From positions 66,580,763 through 66,644,762 of the forward strand of contig JARDYH010000007.1 in the NCBI GenBank assembly GCA_029215795.1: a DNA stretch of 64,000 bases, written 5' to 3'. Shown here piece by piece: positions 48,315-59,136 of this stretch (the stretch's first letter is position 1; each line of letters begins with the position of its first letter). The position numbers and the translations under genes were made by a program. This DNA comes from Anniella stebbinsi (lineage: Eukaryota; Chordata; Lepidosauria; Squamata; Anniellidae). The notes beneath the pieces were generated by a model that had not been told where the DNA came from, did no database searches, and saw nothing but the letters and a program-made list of their open reading frames with translations.

Positions 48315-49435
48315 GTTCCTCTCTGCTGAGCATCATTCTTGCACCTTATCCAAATTAATCAATTTCCCCCCCCTAAATTTAAGCGACGTCTCGGGGGGGA
48401 CCCCAACCTTACTCTCATGAGACTGGCGTATATGGAAGAGCATGAGGGGCCTGCATATATGAGAGTAAGAACTGAATAAGTGTTTCATACCATGCAGAAT
48501 TGCAGTTACTTTTCTAAACTGCCACTTTCACCCCTTGTAAGGGGGACAGTTGTACCCTGAACCCCAGTTTTTCCTAATTTGGCATTTCCCAGTATTTAAT
48601 TACTGAAGCATAGTTCTTGTGAACTAAAATTAGAGGCACAGTTGGCTAATATGACCCCCCCCCCCACACACACAATTGCTTTGAGAAGTATCCCGCATAT
48701 CATATGACCCCTCGAATCACTTGCAAGAGGTTAAGGCAATTCCATAAGGAGAGATTTGCTCAGAAATCCTCCTGCAGAGATGCAATGAGTGAGTCGCCCT
48801 GTTGTGCTTCTGCAACGGGCGGTGACTTGACTGATCCAATTTGACCCGATTCCGAGGAGGGGCCGAGCCATGTGGCCCCATTGGAGGCCATTTGAAAGGA
48901 GTCAAGGCCAGTTCAGTGACTCATGCGGGGGTGCAACGCAAAGACTCTTATCTGGGTGGGAGTGATCCGGGAGTCCATGGGAGCCACTCAAGATTTGATT
49001 TATTCATTTGGCCTTAGCTGTGGTCTGAGAATTGCACGAGGCTCAGAGGGTGGGACCGGGGGCGGCTTCTTTTATATAGTGTGTGTCTAATTTGTACCAT
49101 GTGAACATCTCACCAGGTCACTGCAATGGAAACCTGAGCAGGGGAAAAGGGAGGTAGGGGAGCGACTTTTTTTTTTAAAAAAAGTCATTTTGGTCGAGGT
49201 TGTGGCTGACTTCTCTTTTTTTAGTATGGGATGCGGACCAGGGCCTCTCCTAATGTTTTCCAGATGGCAGATAGTAGACCCTTAAAAACAAATCTCTGTG
49301 CTCAATGCGGGTTCTCCCGAGCCCTGCAGTTGCTGAGTATTATGAGAATTTGGGATGAGGGGGGGCATGGGTAAACCCCCATTATCTCCCCCCCCCTCAA
49401 AGCTAAATGATGAAGGGCTCTGTGTTTCATGAAAT
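48315..49435. other. Intergenic, nothing recognised
   Basis: C runs (48366-48373, 48655-48665) and a palindromic patch around 48414-48470 (CTCATGAGACTGGCGTATAT against ATATATGAGAGTAAG). No gene. Confidence 0.45.
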
Positions 49436-49462
49436 CTTGTTGGTCTTTAAAAGTGCCACAAG

Positions 49463-49525
<63 letters not shown>
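49436..49525. repeat. Repeat fragment and (CT)n(GT)n microsatellite
   Basis: CTTGTTGGTCTTTAAAAGTGCCAC, the end of the repeat also seen near 16010, runs straight into about 25 CT units (49465-49514) and then GT units. Confidence 0.75.
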
Positions 49526-49824
49526 TGTAACAAGCAACAGTTGTACTCCTAACCACACTTGGGAGTCATCCCCACTGAGCAGAGCGAGACTTAATTCTGA
49601 GTAAACACACATAAAGCTGTGCTGCATCTCAGCTATTCCTCTGCACTCCTTCCCACTCCTGAATTGCACATTGTCCTTTTAAGTATAAACTCTGGTCGAA
49701 TTTATGGCTGGTTTGGATTTGCAAAGGATATTTCAAGGACTTCCTGCCTCTTGGGGGAAGGCAGGAAACCAAATCGATACATTTCATCTTAGCTCATTAG
49801 ATCAGTTAAGGTTTTGTGGATTTG

Positions 49825-50345
49825 TATTATTATTATTCATCATCTCTCTTTTCTCGTTCCTGGCGCTTTTTCTGGATGAACATGACGGGCTTTGCCAAGT
49901 CATGCTGCCTTTTACTGATTCAGGAATTTCCTGATGATTGAGCATGTTTTAAGTATGACTGCTTTCTGGATATTGGTGTGGATGTATTCTGGTAGGCCCA
50001 GTTTCTGGAGGTTTTCTGTATAGTTTTTTGATGTGATGCCGGTGACTGATGGAATAATTGTGACCTTTTCCCGTTGCCATAGTTCTTTGACTTCCATGGC
50101 CAGTGGTGTACATTTGTCTCTCTTTTCTTCTTCCTTTTCAACAACATTTTTGTCATTCAGTATTGCTATGTCGATGAGGTATGTGTGTTTTTCTTTTTTG
50201 TCTATGACCGTTATGTCTGGTCAGTTGCAGGGTATTGTCTTGTCAGTATGAATTGTTCTGTCCCAGTATATTTTATGATCTGCATTTTCCAAGATTGTTT
50301 CGGGTGAGTATGTATAGTATGGTGTAGGTTGTATTATTATTATTC
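49825..50345 (-). mobile_element. R4/Dong-like LINE remnant (C-terminal end of ORF)
   Basis: Minus-strand translation reads IYWDRTIHTDKTI, then a stop in place of a residue, PDITVIDKKEKHTYLIDIAI, NDKNVVEKEEEKRDKC, LAMEVKELWQREKVTIIPSV and ENLQKLGLPEYIHTNIQKAV, ending LKTCSIIRKFL. The order YLIDIAI...KE-EK...LA-E---W...IP is that of the region after the reverse transcriptase in R2-clade R4/Dong elements. It is followed by an AAT-rich tail. It is degenerate and inactive. Confidence 0.75.
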
Positions 50346-50482
50346 CTGTCCTATATAGGCATTGTGGGGCTTCTCTGCCACAATTAGAGGATGGAAAATG
50401 ACTCTTGGCACTGAACGTGTCCCCTTTGGATGAGTGGACTAGAAATTCATTTGCATAAATCAGAACTGGGGTATCTTATCAC

Positions 50483-50658
50483 CAGAGGAGGCTGGTGGTG
50501 CCGATGTCAGTGGGGCAGTGAATCCACTCTGGGTTTCAGTCAGGACTCCAAAGGAGTGATCCAAGGTGCTCATACTTTGGAGAGCTCCTTTAGAGTTCTG
50601 ACTGAAACCTGGAACAGATTCACTGCCCCACTGACGTTGGCGCCACCAGCCTCCACTG
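50483..50658. mobile_element. CAGTGGAGGCTGG foldback MITE, complete
   Basis: Left CAGAGGAGGCTGGTGGTGCC and GTGGGGCAGTGAATCCACTC mirrored by CAGATTCACTGCCCCACTGA and GCCACCAGCCTCCACTG. The 8-base flanks CTTATCAC and GTGATCCC match at 5 positions. Confidence 0.75.
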
Positions 50659-50789
50659 GTGATCCCCAAAGGCAAAGACCTAATTTCAGGCCTAGGAATC
50701 GGAAGCCACCTTTGTCTAGTCTGACCTTGTGCTCCATGCAGGAGCTGCAGTGCGAAAAGCAAAGGCAGCATCACTCAGAGATGATCATC

Positions 50790-50960
50790 TAAAGTAAAGG
50801 TGGGGAACCTCAGCTTCAGGGGCCACATTTGGCCCTCTTAGCCCACGAGGGCTCCCCAGATGACTACACCCCTTTGCCCTTACCCCATCCCAGCTTCCCA
50901 AGGCTCAGAAAGCTTTACCTTGGAGAGCTGTTGCCAGTGAGAATACACAGCCCTGAGCTA
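50790..50960. repeat. Family C fragment
   Basis: AAGGTGGGGAACCTCAGCTT, GGGCCACATTTGGCCCTCTT and AGCTTCCCAAGGCTCAGAAA, the hAT-like end and interior in diverged form. Confidence 0.5.
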
Positions 50961-51799
50961 TGATAGACTGGCGGCCTACCTCCGTTGAGGGCAGCCTCAA
51001 AGGTTCAAAAGAGCAACAGAAGGGTGACGGTCCTGAGCGATGCAGCTCAGCGACATGAATGGGCTTCTAAAACAGTAGCAGAAACAAAGGGCTAAAATGA
51101 CTCAAATTAGCCATCTCCAAAGGCTGAACGAATGAACAATTAACAACAATAACAACAAATTGACCTTGTGAAAGCTTGAAGGGAGACGTCCTGTAAGATG
51201 CAACCTCTAAATCCCCAAGCCTAATGGACCCACGTTTTGTGGCCTAGCAAGAGGGTCTTGGTACATCCCCCTTGTACATTTCCAGACCCAGCCAGGCTGC
51301 AGAATCAGGACATTTATCAAGGCCTTGATGGGCTGCTGTTGCTGGCTAGTGGGCTGCATTTGTCCTGGCCCATCACATGAAGTGCAGGCCTGGCGCGGAA
51401 TGTTCCAGGACAGGTGGTGAGGTCCCCCCCCACCACCTGTTGCACACACACATATGCAATCAGTGGAGGAGAGGGAGAATAACCCAGCACGGGTTAAGGT
51501 ACTCATCTTCTTCACCCACCGCTTGGAGGATGCAGGCAGTCTCAAGCGTGTCGCCATGGCAACCGCACCAGCCGGTTCTGATGCCGGAAGTGTGAGGGAA
51601 GAGACGGGCGCCTCGAATCGTCCAAGAGTGATGAGCTGAGCCACAGGGAGTGTGGGAGAGGTCTTGGAGCGGAGGGTGAGAGGAGACAGGAGAAATTCCA
51701 AGCCCGGATTCATCTCTGCCATGGACTCGCTGGGTGGCCATGCTTCATCAACACCCCCCCCAATCCCCCGCACTCATTAAAGAGTCAGGATAATCAAAC

Positions 51800-51895
51800 A
51801 AGACTACCTTGTAGGGTTGTTGTAAGGGAGACTGAGGTAGTGTATGTGAAGAGCTTTGAACAACAAGACCGCAATATACATGTGAAATAATATTG
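51800..51895 (+). repeat. MIR-like CORE-SINE fragment
   Basis: TACCTTGTAGGGTTGTTGTA, then GGTAGTGTATGTGAAGAGCT and TTGAACAA, closely resembling the MIR 3' half. Similar MIR-like pieces lie near 54195-54330 and, inverted, 61795-61870. Confidence 0.6.
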
Positions 51896-51914
51896 AGCGA
51901 TTTTATGTCTGAGT

Positions 51915-51920
51915 GACCAA

Positions 51921-51965
<45 letters not shown>

Positions 51966-52090
51966 TCTACACCACCCCATAGCTGAAGCTCTGGGAGTTT
52001 ACAACAATTCATAAAAATACAAAGCATAGCATTGTCTAAAAAAAATTAACATAGAAAATTTAAAACCATGTAAACAGCTAAAAAAAACTT
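51915..52090 (-). mobile_element. LINE 3' tail with ATT microsatellite
   Basis: ATT repeats (51922-51965) abut CACCACCCCATAGCTGAAGC and TTACAACAATTCATAAAAAT, homologous to the tail at 31425-31500. Confidence 0.65.
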
Positions 52091-52099
52091 TTTTAAAAA

Positions 52100-54380
52100 A
52101 GGTGGCTGAGATGACAAAGAACGGAACACCGAATGAAACTGGTGGGCAATTGTTTTTGGAGAAACGAGAAGTCTGTCTTCACCCAGTGCAGATTTGATCT
52201 GTGGAACTCGCTGCTACGAGATAGGTGGTGCTTAAGATGGCTGCTTTAAAAGAGGGATGGAGAAGTGCATGATGGAGGAGGAGGAGGAGGAGGAGGAGGA
52301 AAAAGTCTATCAACAATGGCTGTTAGCTTGAGGGAGAGACCCTAGGTCATGACACATCTGCTTCACATGCAGAAGGTGATTCATTCCCCGACATCTGCAG
52401 GAAAGTCTGTGACAGAGCCCTGTCCGAAACCCTGGAGAGCCGCTGTGAGACAGTAATGAGGTAGATCCACAGTCTTGTCTCGGTAGAAAGCAGTTTCTCA
52501 CATTGACTATGCAACCTCTAGGTTAGGAGGCATTATGCCACTGAATACCAGGTTCTGGAAGCCAACACAGAGGAAGGCTTGTTTCCGAGCATGTGCAGAT
52601 TGCCTTTCCTCTGAGCAAAGCAAAATTTATTTTCATGAATCCACGTGGACAAAGTCGCTCTATGTGTATGGAGTATGCCTTTCTGTCCGACAGGCAAATG
52701 GCTTTAAAAATCATCAGTGTAAGGAGCACATCTAGAGTGCCTCTGGAAGGCACCAAAGTAGGGATATTAAAAACAACAGCCTTGTCTACCTACTCTTTTT
52801 CTGGCTTTTTACACCCTCCTTTTCTGGCAAATGTTCAAGAGGGTAACCTTCTGCCCGGTTGTTGAACCTCATGCATAGCGATAAATAGGATGTGCAGTTG
52901 AGCATGTGCAGAGCGGCCTGAGCCCCTTCCCTGCTTTCGTCCTCTCGCATTTCCCTTGCTGTGGAGTTCTTCCTTCATCCACCTCTTCTGTGGCTGCTGG
53001 CGGGCCTGCCACTGACACTAGTCTCACTCGCTTGCCTGCCTCTTTAAAGGGCCAGGGCTTTTCCTCTCTTTCTCTGGCCTTCTTCAGCTTACAGGCCCTC
53101 CTTCAAACGGCGCTGAAGTATGCGCTCACACCCGGTCGGCTGCCCCTCTCCTGCTCTCTGGAATCACTCTGATCTGTTCCAGACGTTGGCCTGAGATTTT
53201 CCTGGGGTTAATTTTAGACCCTCGGCATCCATATCGCAGCTGCTGCAGAGGGAATGGCAAAATTGGAGTCAGGGGGCGACCACCTCACCCTTGCGTGAGT
53301 GCGCCTTGGCGTGCCTGCACACACACACACACACACGCACACATACACGCATGACATCAGGTCAAAGGAACTAGAATTCCATCTGGATTCGATCAGATGC
53401 CACATCGCACGGCAAAGTTCCTCCAACAAAAGCAGCAAAACCCTGCGCCATGGAGCAGGTTCGTCTTGGAGCTGCATTTTTCCAAAGTGGTCTAACATCT
53501 GCCTGTGTTAGAAGAGTGAATTGCCCCCCCTCCACCCCTTGCCTCAAAAAGTGGGACACCCCTGGAAGAGGCCGACTTTGGAAGCAAGCCCCCAATCTAT
53601 TTATTAACAAATTTCATAGGCTGGGAAGGAATTGTAGCATTGCCGAGGAAGCATTGCAAAGGGTGTGTCTGATGTAGAGTGAGGAGAAACAAGCAAATCC
53701 AACTGCAGACAAATTATGGAGAACAGATTGTTCTGCATCATGGGTTTTGTAGTTTTAGGTCTGCATTCATGCTCCATTGGTTTTGCACGTGCATATTTCA
53801 TCCTGTAGGATGCAGCAGAATTTGCATGGGCTGGTGATACCCGCGACTGAAGAAGAGGCATTATGTTGAGTCAGACCACTGGCCCATCTAGTTCAATATT
53901 GCCTGCACTGATTGGCAACAGCTGTCCAAGATTTCAGGCAAGATTCCCCCCCCCCCAGCTGTACCTGGAATTGCTGCCAGGATTGAATCCAGAACGTTTT
54001 GCATGCAAACTGGGGCTCCACCACTGAGCTCCATTTTGCACAAAACCGTTAAAACGCCACAGGAACACAGATGGTTTGGCAGTTGGCACAGAAATGCTCA
54101 GATATTGTTAAAAGGAAGGCTACGTAGAAATATGGGTCATATTTGTAATCCTGCCATTCTTCCAAGGATCTTAAGGCAGCGTGCATAAGGCTTATGCTAT
54201 TTTATCATCTCAACAACCCTGCGAGGTAGGTGAGGATAAGAAAGAAAAGGCCTGACCGGCCCAAGGCTGCCTGGAAACTTTTGTGGTGAAGCAAGGGCTT
54301 GCTTCCAGATCTTCCCCGTCTAATTCAAGCATTTTGTCCCTGACACATGCTGGCTCTCCCAGCATCTGACAGTTGTGAAT
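52100..54380. other. Intergenic, mainly SINE fragments and simple repeats
   Basis: No gene seen. Contains GAGGAG repeats (52275-52300), the SINE at 52325-52500, a CA run (53318-53345), a minus-strand SINE (about 53865-54030) and a MIR-like piece (54195-54330). Confidence 0.5.
52325..52500 (+). repeat. tRNA-derived SINE
   Basis: GCTTCACATGCAGAAGGTGA, TTCATTCCCCGACATCTGCA, GACAGAGCCCTGTCCGAAAC and CTGGAGAGCCGCTGTGAGAC, a longer + copy of the SINE seen in fragments at 10885 and 35440. Confidence 0.65.
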
Positions 54381-54382
54381 TT

Positions 54383-54522
54383 AAGGGCATAATCCTACGC
54401 ATGTTGAGAAAGAAAGAAAAAAATCCTACAACTCTCAGCATGGCTCAGCTGGCATGGCTGGCTAGGGCATGATGGGAATTGTAGGACTTTTTCTGTCTAA
54501 CTACGCATAGGATTGTGCCCTA
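54383..54522. mobile_element. Short palindromic element, AGGGCATAATCC ends
   Basis: AAGGGCATAATCCTACGCATG is mirrored by TACGCATAGGATTGTGCCCT. Inside, AAAAATCCTACAACTC mirrors AATTGTAGGACTTTTT, and GGCTGGCATGGCTGGC is central. No convincing target duplication was found. Confidence 0.65.
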
Positions 54523-54856
54523 AAGATGACGATGATAAAAACCTTCCTGGTCCAATGGGAGGAGCTGGTGGTGGAAGTTTTGTTCAATGTAGGGCAGATT
54601 TCAAGAAGCCCAACTGCTCTTTTCGGATAGGGTTTGGGATTCTTCGAACGAGTTTTGGAGTCCCAAATTTGGGCATGGAGGGCAGATTTAAATAGCAGGA
54701 AGGACCCTCCAAGAGCATCTGTCCTCCGTTGTGTTATTCTCTTGCTTATAATGCCTCTGTGTGGATGCAGATGGTATTGCACCCAGGGATGCAAACAGAG
54801 TGCTCCTAGATAGCCACTTCCTTGCGCTACCTTTGAGCCGTTTCCTTTCCCAACAG

Positions 54857-55507
54857 TAGGCTGACCATATGAAAAGGAGGACAGGGCTCATGTAACTTTA
54901 ACAGTTGTATAGGGTGACCAGATAAAATCCAGGTCAGGGCTCATGTAACTTTAACAGTTGTAGAGAAAAGGGAATTTCAGCCAGTGTCATTTGTATGCAA
55001 TTAGTTCCTGGTGCAATTCCCTCTTCATCACAACTGTTAAAGTTGCAGGGGCCCTGCCTTCTTTGTATATGGTCACTCTAGTATAGTGCATGCACCTTTA
55101 ACTGTTGTGATGAAGAGGGAATTTCACCAGGAACTAATTGCATACAAATGACACGGGCTGAAATCCCCTTTTCTCTACAACTGTTAAAGTTACATGAGCC
55201 CTGACCTGGATTTTATCTGATCAGCCTACAGTTGTAGAGAAAAGGGAATTTCAGCCAGTGTCATTTGTATGCAATTAGTTCCTTCCTGGTGAAATTCCCT
55301 CTTCATCACAACAGTTAAAGGTGCAGGCACTATACTAGAGTGACCATATACAAAAGAAGGCAGGGCTCCTGCAACTTTAACTGTTGTGATGAAGAGGGAA
55401 TTTCACCAGGAACTAATTGCATACAAATGACACTGGCTGAAATTCCCTTTTCTCATCAACTGTTAAAGTGACATGAGCCCTGACCTGTATTTTATCTGGT
55501 CAGCCTA
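54857..55507. mobile_element. hAT-like MITE (family B), outer element, perfect 8-bp target duplication
   Basis: Ends TAGGCTGACCATATG and TCTGGTCAGCCTA. The flanks are CCCAACAG (54849-54856) and CCCAACAG (55508-55515), 8 of 8. Removing the nested copy and its duplication leaves about 324 bp, the size of the inner element. The interior is itself palindromic around CACTCTAGTATAGTGCATG-type sequence, with mirrored AATTCCCTCTTCATCACAAC and GTTGTGATGAAGAGGGAATT. Confidence 0.88.
54910..55228. mobile_element. hAT-like MITE (family B), inner copy inserted in the outer one
   Basis: Ends TAGGGTGACCAGATAAAATC and GATTTTATCTGATCAGCCTA. The flanks are CAGTTGTA (54902-54909) and CAGTTGTA (55229-55236), 8 of 8. 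Length is 319 bp. No coding capacity. Confidence 0.88.
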
Positions 55508-55515
55508 CCCAACAG

Positions 55516-57054
55516 CTCCCTGGACTCCTTTCTTGGTGTCCCCCCAAGGTGCCCCACTCCTCCCTCTTTTTAAAACTAATTAGTACATTTTCTTATCCGC
55601 AGCTGAGGTTGCTGTGAAAGAGGTTTCTGTGAGTGTTGAAAATGGTGGGTTCAAAGAGATGTGTAGCATGTAGGGGTTCAGTCCCCTCCTCTTCCTTGTA
55701 CTCAGTCCTTTGGGCAGGATGCTTGTCCTTTGCCACGCCTCCCATGGCAGCCATTTTGTGATGGTGCCCAGGACAGTTTCTCAAATTGCCAAATGTACCC
55801 CTGGCCCCAAAATATTTCCTCCCCCTGGTCCAGACCATGCCTTGATCTTTCAGATCACGGAGCACAAGTGTTGAGGCATAAGCTCACATATCAAGATGTA
55901 CACCAGCTGAGTGGAGCATCAATGGTGCCTAAAAGCCCACAAGAGAGGCAGCGTTAATTGTACAATAAAGTCTGTGAGTTGGACCTTTCATTGAAAAGCA
56001 GCTTAAAAGAGAGAATTCCCCCCTCCCCTTTTTCTTCCAAATGTAATTGCACATACTTTTTATCTGGGTTACAATCAGTTAAGGCTGCCTGGCACCAAAT
56101 AAAATCACCTTGAGGTCCAGATCCAGATCCTGCTACAGACTGATAAGTTGCAGGAGGTGCCGATGAAAGAGGGAAAGGACCCAAGAGCTATGAGTGTTGG
56201 GAGCTCTGGCTAATCGGTTTAGCAAGGGACACAGCACTCATTAGGAATGCTGGTCAAATGGTCTCTGGTGTGCCTGGCCTGAACTCAACTGGAGAAGGCT
56301 GGTTTAGACAGTCATGGGCCTATAGAGCACCCAGAAGGATTCAAAGGGGCAAATCCAGGATGCAGACACCGAAGGGCTTCTGGAAAGCCACAGGTGCCAG
56401 AAAAAGGCCTCAGAAATCAGAAACGCGATCCAGTTTGGCCCCTGCTCCCCCCTGCAAGCTACCAAACTGCTCTGCTAAGAAGCTGAATGGGTCTCCCAGG
56501 GGGGTACGATGGGAGGTGCCACTCTCCCCCCACCTCCCTGCCTGCGGCTGCTGATGGCCCAGGAGGCAGCTGGAACCAGCTGCTCATTCCAACCAGAGAC
56601 AGCGAGAGAATAGTGACTTGGAGGATAATTCAGACAACAGGTAAGCGCAAGTCTTTGTTTTCTTTCCTTGCAATCTTGTCGAACCCTCTGATCCATCCCA
56701 GTTTGGGTGGTGGTGGCGAAGGTGCTTTGATCAGGTTGGGTTGGGAGGGAGGTTCATTGACTCTGCGGGTGCTCTGAATTTTGCTTCCTCAAATTATGTT
56801 GAGAATACGCGGATGGACTTGCTGGATCCAGCCATGGTGGGTCCATTTAATCCAGCATCCAGAGGCCTCCGGAAAGCTTATAAGGAGATGATGGCTTTTA
56901 CCTCCAGTTTGTCCTCAGCATTTGGTCTTCAGAGGTAGATGGCTCTGCATAGATCTTTCCTGGGCCCTCCCTGATTTTCACTAGTCTCTTCAACTTTTAT
57001 TAGTTTCTCTTTTTACTTAAGATGTTCTCTCAAATTCAATGCTCAGACCCCCCT
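55516..57054. other. Intergenic, nothing recognised
   Basis: No exon, LINE or SINE that I can name. Short open frames (about 98 codons) show no familiar motif. Confidence 0.45.
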
Positions 57055-57165
57055 CCCCGAACCTGGTGCCTTCCAGGTGTGTTGGATTGCAACTCCCATG
57101 GGCCATGCTGGCTGGGAATGATGGGAGTCATAGTAGTCCAACACATCTGGGGAATGGCAAGTTGA
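57055..57165. repeat. Hairpin repeat family A, both arms
   Basis: CCTGGTGCCTTCCAGGTGTG, TTGGATTGCAACTCCCAT mirrored by ATGGGAGTCATAGTAGTCCA, ACACATCTGGGGAATGGC. Confidence 0.75.
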
Positions 57166-57189
57166 GAGAAAGAGTGATGTACCAGGCCC

Positions 57190-57190
<1 letters not shown>

Positions 57191-57262
<72 letters not shown>
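57191..57262. repeat. Compound microsatellite (TG)n(AG)n
   Basis: About 19 TG units followed by about 16 AG units. Confidence 0.92.
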
Positions 57263-57267
<5 letters not shown>

Positions 57268-57751
57268 AAAAACAAACAGGCACAGAAGCAGGTCTTAAAT
57301 CACCCCACACCTAATGGCTGCAAAGCACCACATTCCTTTTCAATGTAATCCATAAATGAGGGAAATGAAAAGCATCAGGTTTTGCTGATTTTTCGGAGGG
57401 AGGGATTTGAAAAGTGAGCCTCTCTGATTTTGCCTGGTCCCCACCCCCACCCCATTTAAAGCTATCTTGAGCTTCGTCTACTGGGTGAGGGGGAAGTATC
57501 AGCGGCGCATAGGAGGCATAACGGAAGAAAATCGCATAACCCCAAACATACCTATCTTAACAGACCCGGTGCTATTATCATTTTATTTTGACGGATCAAA
57601 TAACACTTTTAAATGCTTTCTTGTCGTTTAGGATCACCATGAGATTGTAGTGCAAGGGGTGCCCTCCTTTAACTTTTCTCCTGCAGTATGATGAATTTGA
57701 ACCCAGTACTCCAGACTGCTTAGCAACTGTCCGGGTTTTTTATATTCTAAA

Positions 57752-58165
57752 GCAGCCTTCCCCAACCTGGTGCTCTCCAGATGTGTTGGGCTGCAATCAG
57801 TGGAAGCTGGTGGCTCTGATGTCAGTGGGGTGGTGAATCCACACCAGGTTTCAGTCAGAACCAGTCAGAATTCTAAAGGAACTATCCAAGGAGTGAAGTC
57901 CACATTTTCTACTCCTTGTCACTTCAAATCCCCTAGGAAATATAAGTAAATGTAAAAAAAAAATTAAAACACCAATGCATCACCTTGGAGAGCTCCTTTA
58001 GAGTTCTGACTGGCTCCAACTAAAACCTGGAAAGGATTCATCAGCCCACTGACGTCGGAGCCACCAGCCTCCACTGAGTGCAACTCCTACCATTCCCAGC
58101 CAGAGTGGCCGATGGGCATTGCAATCCAACACAACAGGAGGGCACCAGGTTCAGGGAAGGCTTTT
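57752..58165. repeat. Hairpin repeat family A, interrupted by a MITE
   Basis: The left arm (CCTTCCCCAACCTGGTGCTC ... GTTGGGCTGCAAT) and the right arm (TGCAACTCCTACCATTCCCA ... GAGGGCACCAGGTTCAGGGA) are separated by the 279-bp element at 57798-58076. Confidence 0.75.
57798..58076. mobile_element. CAGTGGAGGCTGG foldback MITE inserted in a family A repeat
   Basis: CAGTGGAAGCTGGTGGCTCT on the left and GAGCCACCAGCCTCCACTG on the right. Flanks GCTGCAAT and AGTGCAAC match at 5 of 8, and the uninterrupted family A consensus here would read about GCTGCAACTCC. Confidence 0.75.
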
Positions 58166-58433
58166 CTAAAGATCTGCATCTGATGGGGCTACCCCACTCC
58201 TCCCCAACCACAGCGGTAGCGCCTTCCTTCTGTTTATTTACCTGCTTAGAGAGGCTGCGATGAGGGACCTGCTATACCCTTGGCAGCAGCTGCCAGGCTG
58301 GGAGACGCCTGGGGCACAGCCGGCATGGGCAGGCATCATGGCCAGTTGGTTCCTCCAAAGGGTTGGAGGGGGGGGGGTCAAAGCAGAGACGCTCCCTTTT
58401 CCATACCTGTGCCAGCTTTCCTTTGTGCAGCCG

Positions 58434-58645
58434 CTGACGGAAGCTGGTGCCTCCTGTTTCAATGGGACTGCAATTCCACTTTGGGTTTCAGGCAGAATCG
58501 GCCAGAACTCTAAAGGAGCTATCCCAAGTGCTGAAGCCTATTCTCCGAAAGGGGTTCAGCCCCTTAAGTAGCCCCTTGAGAGTCCTGGCTGAAACCCAGA
58601 GCGGTTTCACAGCTCCACTGAAATAGGAGACACTAGCCTCCACTG
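58434..58645. mobile_element. CAGTGGAGGCTGG foldback family, diverged copy
   Basis: GACGGAAGCTGGTGCCTCCT, TTTCAATGGGACTGCAATTC mirrored by GGTTTCACAGCTCCACTGAA, GACACTAGCCTCCACTG. A subfamily with altered inner sequence. Confidence 0.65.
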
Positions 58646-58896
58646 CCTGCTACTCACCAGTGTGTGCACTCTGCACATGTTCAGAGGGCCACTGCTATTG
58701 CTTGAGCTGTTCCATGGCTGGCCACTGGCATTGCAAAACAGTCCCGTGGAACTTGGTTCAATGGACGCGCCTCCCCGTTAGCGTGTTGTCGCCCCCCCCA
58801 GAGGCCCATAAAGTCCAAATCCCCTAAGAAATAGAAATAAAATCTAATGAGGAGACACGTTCTTTAACCCAGTGGTCCTTCAAGCCTTGATCCCAG

Positions 58897-59136
58897 ATGA
58901 GTGAGGTGGCTCGCCTTGAGTTACTCTGTGCCATGCCTTCTCCAGAGTCCTCAACATCAGAGGATGAAGGGGAAGAGCAAAATCCGACGGAGCCTGGGGG
59001 AGGGACTAGCTGCCAAGTGGAAGAGCAGCCCTTACTCTCAGAAAGCAGGGAAGGCCTGGCTGATGCCCCTTTAAGAGACTCAGACCATGAGGAAGAGGAT
59101 GAGGAGGCTGCACCTCTGGTTTGGCTCCACCATTAG
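58897..59136 (+). other. Acidic Ser/Glu-rich 79-codon open frame, unassigned
   Basis: The frame contains PSPESSTSEDEGEEQNPTEP and DSDHEEEDEEAAP. Composition is unlike random translation of the surrounding repeats. A similar fragment (DSDSSTEELPKQGRG) can be read at about 60045-60090. I recognise no domain. It may be a scrap of a retroelement protein; there is no splice or promoter evidence for a gene. Confidence 0.25.

Noticed and set aside
47603..48358. 251-codon + frame as a transposase
   Set aside because: It spans the CpG-rich repeat but shows no DDE, zinc-finger or hAT dimerisation motif, and reads through terminal repeats.
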